A DNA stretch of 7,865 nucleotides. It comes from Clostridiales bacterium. GTDB lineage: Bacteria > Bacillota > Clostridia > WRLR01. Position numbers and translations under genes: made by a program. Positions 5,752-7,865 of this stretch are shown in pieces. The notes under the pieces are model-generated. The model did not search any database. It worked only from the letters and a program-made list of their open reading frames with translations, and had not been told where the DNA came from. The DNA lies in NCBI GenBank assembly GCA_031287655.1, contig JAITSR010000174.1, forward strand, positions 1 through 7,865. The letters are read 5' to 3'. The stretch's first letter is position 1, and the number at the start of each line of letters is the position of its first letter.

Positions 5752-6645
5752 ATGAACGACGCGATGCAAACGATTATCAAAAAGGCGGAGATTCTGATCG
5801 AGGCCCTGCCCTACATGCAGAAATTCGCGGGCAGGACCGTTGTGATCAAATACGGCGGCAACGCGATGATCAACGCCGAGTTAAAGCACACCGTGATGGA
5901 CGACATCATTCTGCTCAAATACATCGGCTTAAACCCGGTCGTCGTCCACGGCGGCGGGCCGGAAATCTCCAAAATGCTCGAGCAGCTCAACATCAAAAGC
6001 AGTTTTGTGAACGGGCTCCGGGTCACGGACGAGGCGACGATGGAGGTCGCGCAGATGGTGCTCGTCGGCAAGACAAACAAGGAGATCGTCTCCATGCTGA
6101 ATTTAAAGGGCGCGAAGGCGATCGGCTTTTGCGGCATCGACGGCGGCCTGATCGAGTGCGAAAAGCTGACGCAGGACGTCGACGGCGGCGAGGCCGACCT
6201 CGGTTATGTCGGCAGGATCACGCGGATCAACAGCAAGGTGCTCGAGCTCGTGTCAAAAGACGAGTATATCCCCGTCGTCGCGCCGATCGGCGTGGGCCGG
6301 GACGGACACAGCTTCAACATCAACGCGGATACGGCCGCGGCGGCGATCGCGGGCGCGCTGAAGGCGGAAAAGCTGATCCTGCTGACCGACGTCGACGGCG
6401 TAAAGCTCTCGCCGGACGACGCGGAGGCCGTCCCCGTGCTGACCGCGGCGCGCGTGCATGAACTGATCGGGCAAAAGGTGATCAACAAGGGGATGATCCC
6501 AAAAGCCCTGAGCTGTCTCGAAGCGCTGGACGCCGGGGTGTCCCGCGCCTCGATCATCGACGGGCGCGTGCCGCACTGCGTCCTGCTTGAAATCTTTACA
6601 AACCGCGGCGTCGGCACGATGATTGTAAACGACGAAAGACCATAA
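5752..6645 (+). CDS. argB: Acetylglutamate kinase, arginine-sensitive type
   Basis: ArgB phosphorylates N-acetylglutamate with ATP, the second step of arginine synthesis. The 297-residue protein shows the amino-acid-kinase fold motifs: Lys33 in IKYGGNAM, the glycine loop VVHGGGPE (64-71), the substrate-binding Arg90 in NGLRVTDE, NINADTAAAA with D193, LLTDVDGV (210-217), and GMIPK with Lys251. It has an N-terminal helical extension of about 25 residues before the kinase core and the C-terminal RVPHCVLLEIFTNRGVGTMI. Both are hallmarks of the hexameric, arginine-inhibited NAGK class (as in Thermotoga maritima), and are absent from the shorter E. coli enzyme. The committed step is therefore probably feedback-inhibited by arginine. 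ATG 5752 is chosen for its SD and because the family N-terminus begins here; an in-frame ATG at 5689 lies inside the inverted repeat and lacks one. argB is 105 bases after argC and 29 bases before argD. Confidence 0.97.
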   Translation: MNDAMQTIIKKAEILIEALPYMQKFAGRTVVIKYGGNAMINAELKHTVMDDIILLKYIGLNPVVVHGGGPEISKMLEQLNIKSSFVNGLRVTDEATMEVAQMVLVGKTNKEIVSMLNLKGAKAIGFCGIDGGLIECEKLTQDVDGGEADLGYVGRITRINSKVLELVSKDEYIPVVAPIGVGRDGHSFNINADTAAAAIAGALKAEKLILLTDVDGVKLSPDDAEAVPVLTAARVHELIGQKVINKGMIPKALSCLEALDAGVSRASIIDGRVPHCVLLEIFTNRGVGTMIVNDERP

Positions 6646-6674
6646 AAAAGGCGAGAGACGAAACGGAGGTTATC

Positions 6675-7865
6675 ATGGATCGGAATAATGATGTTACAGC
6701 GGGAGAGCGGAAGCTCTCTTTTGAAGAAGTGGTGGAGTACGATAAAAAATATTTCATGAACCTTTTCGCGCGGACGCCCGTCTGTTTTGAGCGCGGCGAG
6801 GGGACCGTGCTTTACGCGCAGGATGGGAAGGCCTATCTCGACTTTCTCGGCGGCATCGCGGTCAACGCGCTCGGACATTCGCACCCGGCGATCGTCGGCG
6901 CGATTTGCGCGCAGGCCGAAAAGTTCATCCACTGCTCGAACCTCTACTATATCGAGCCGCAGGCAAGGCTCGCGCGCGCGCTCGTTGAGATTTCCTGCGC
7001 GGACAAGGTGTTCTTTACGAACAGCGGCGCGGAGGCCAACGAGGCCGCGTTAAAGCTCGCGAAAATCTACCAGTACAAGGCCGGAAAGACCCAAAAGACG
7101 CGGATTGTCACGGCGCTGAACTCGTTCCACGGCAGGACGCTCGCGACCGTCGCGGCGACGGGGCAGGTCAAGTATCAAAAGCCGTATGAGCCGCTGATCC
7201 CGGGTTTTACCCATGTGCCGTTCAACGACATCGACGCGCTGCGCGACGCCGCGGACGCGGACACAACCTGCGCTGTCATGCTCGAGCTGATTCAGGGCGA
7301 GTCGGGCGTACACATCGCCGACCCCGAATATATGCGCGCCGTTGCAAAGCTCTGCGAGGAACGCGATATTCTCCTGATCTTCGACGAGGTGCAGACCGGA
7401 CTCGGGCGCACGGGCAAGCTGTTCGCCTATGAGCACTACGGCGTCGAGCCGGACATTTTCACGCTCGCAAAGGCGCTCGGCGCGGGCTTCCCAATCGGCG
7501 CAATGCTCGCAAAGGAGCGCGTCGCGCAGGCATTCGCCCCGGGCGATCATGGCTCGACCTTCGCGGGGAACCCGCTCGCCTGCGCCGTCGGCAACGCGTC
7601 CGTCGGCCTGATCTTGAAGGAGAAGCTGCACGAGGCCGCGGCCGAAAAAGGCGCGTACATGATCGAAAAGCTGACGGCGTTGAAGTCCGGATACCCGGTG
7701 ATCAAAGAGGTTCGCGGCAAGGGGCTGATGGTCGCAGTCGAGTGCTCCGAGCCGATCGCACTTGCGGCTAAGCAGAAGCTGTTTGAGGCCGGGTGCCTCG
7801 TCGGCAGCGTCGGCGATCACATTCTGCGCTGGCTGCCGCCGCTGACCGTGACCCATGCGGAAATC
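6675..7865 (+). CDS. argD: Acetylornithine aminotransferase, 3' end cut by the window
   Basis: ArgD is a PLP-dependent class III aminotransferase that converts N-acetylglutamate semialdehyde to N-acetylornithine using glutamate, the fourth step of the pathway. Translation from ATG 6675 gives 397 codons open to the last base of the window. Visible features are FLGGIAVNALGHSHP (57-71), the PLP phosphate loop FFTNSGAEANEAALKLA (113-129), ELIQGESGV (204-212), Asp237 in IFDEVQTGLGRTG that contacts the PLP ring nitrogen, the Schiff-base Lys266 in TLAKALGAGFPIGAM, and STFAGNPLACA (294-304). Family members are about 390-410 residues long, so only the last 10 or so are missing. GGAGG at 6665-6669 is 5 bases from the ATG, a strong ribosome binding site. 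An N-terminal tail of about 20 residues precedes the conserved core. Some of these enzymes also act on succinyldiaminopimelate; the operon position supports the arginine role. Confidence 0.96.
   Translation, partial: MDRNNDVTAGERKLSFEEVVEYDKKYFMNLFARTPVCFERGEGTVLYAQDGKAYLDFLGGIAVNALGHSHPAIVGAICAQAEKFIHCSNLYYIEPQARLARALVEISCADKVFFTNSGAEANEAALKLAKIYQYKAGKTQKTRIVTALNSFHGRTLATVAATGQVKYQKPYEPLIPGFTHVPFNDIDALRDAADADTTCAVMLELIQGESGVHIADPEYMRAVAKLCEERDILLIFDEVQTGLGRTGKLFAYEHYGVEPDIFTLAKALGAGFPIGAMLAKERVAQAFAPGDHGSTFAGNPLACAVGNASVGLILKEKLHEAAAEKGAYMIEKLTALKSGYPVIKEVRGKGLMVAVECSEPIALAAKQKLFEAGCLVGSVGDHILRWLPPLTVTHAEI

Noticed and set aside
5119..5769. 216-residue minus-strand frame opposite argC
   Set aside because: Long antisense frames are common in GC-rich coding DNA; it has no domain and lies over conserved ArgC.
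6204..6932. 242-residue minus-strand frame across argB and argD
   Set aside because: Spans the intergenic gap and the ribosome binding site of argD in antisense, with no recognisable family.
7050..7056. argD interrupted or frameshifted
   Set aside because: Translation from ATG 6675 runs without a stop for 397 codons to the window end, so the gene is intact as far as seen.
7050..7856. 268-residue minus-strand frame opposite argD
   Set aside because: Antisense shadow; the plus strand encodes all ArgD motifs in one continuous frame.

Overview
The window looks like chromosomal DNA from a GC-rich member of the Firmicutes, most likely a Clostridia-type gut or anaerobic bacterium. This is inferred from strong Shine-Dalgarno (SD) sites, a solitary MsmX/UgpC-type sugar ABC ATPase, an arginine operon with an arginine-sensitive type ArgB, and G/C-rich third codon positions beside AT-rich intergenic DNA. 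No rRNA, tRNA, insertion sequence or CRISPR array is visible, and the species cannot be named from the sequence.

Left part (1-3174, plus strand). The left edge carries a tandem repeat of exact 23-base period that is cut by the window boundary. It runs into the 5' end of a gene for an AAA_14/DUF4143-type ATPase with a C-terminal PD-(D/E)XK-like motif. After a 70-base gap comes a gene for a 576-residue, mostly helical protein of unknown function, with a very acidic and aromatic stretch near residues 83-118.

Middle (3175-4698). A convergent intergenic region with two hairpins separates the unknown gene from a minus-strand gene for a carbohydrate ABC transporter ATPase with all nucleotide-binding motifs intact. 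No permease or binding-protein gene lies next to it. An AT-rich divergent intergenic region follows. It contains a good sigma-A-type promoter (TTGCGT, 17 bases, TATACT) reading toward the arginine genes.

Right part (4699-7865, plus strand). argC, argB and argD lie in a row and encode three successive steps from N-acetylglutamate to N-acetylornithine: ArgB phosphorylates, ArgC reduces, ArgD transaminates. argJ, often found between argC and argB, is absent from that place. The argC-argB gap instead holds a nested inverted repeat and a 15-base tandem duplication, the second copy of which supplies the argB ribosome binding site. argD runs off the right edge and probably lacks only its last few codons.

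I found no clear new multi-gene system. The features most worth a second look are the 23-base repeat array at the ATPase gene, the unrecognised helical protein, the short divergent ArgC, and the structured argC-argB gap.
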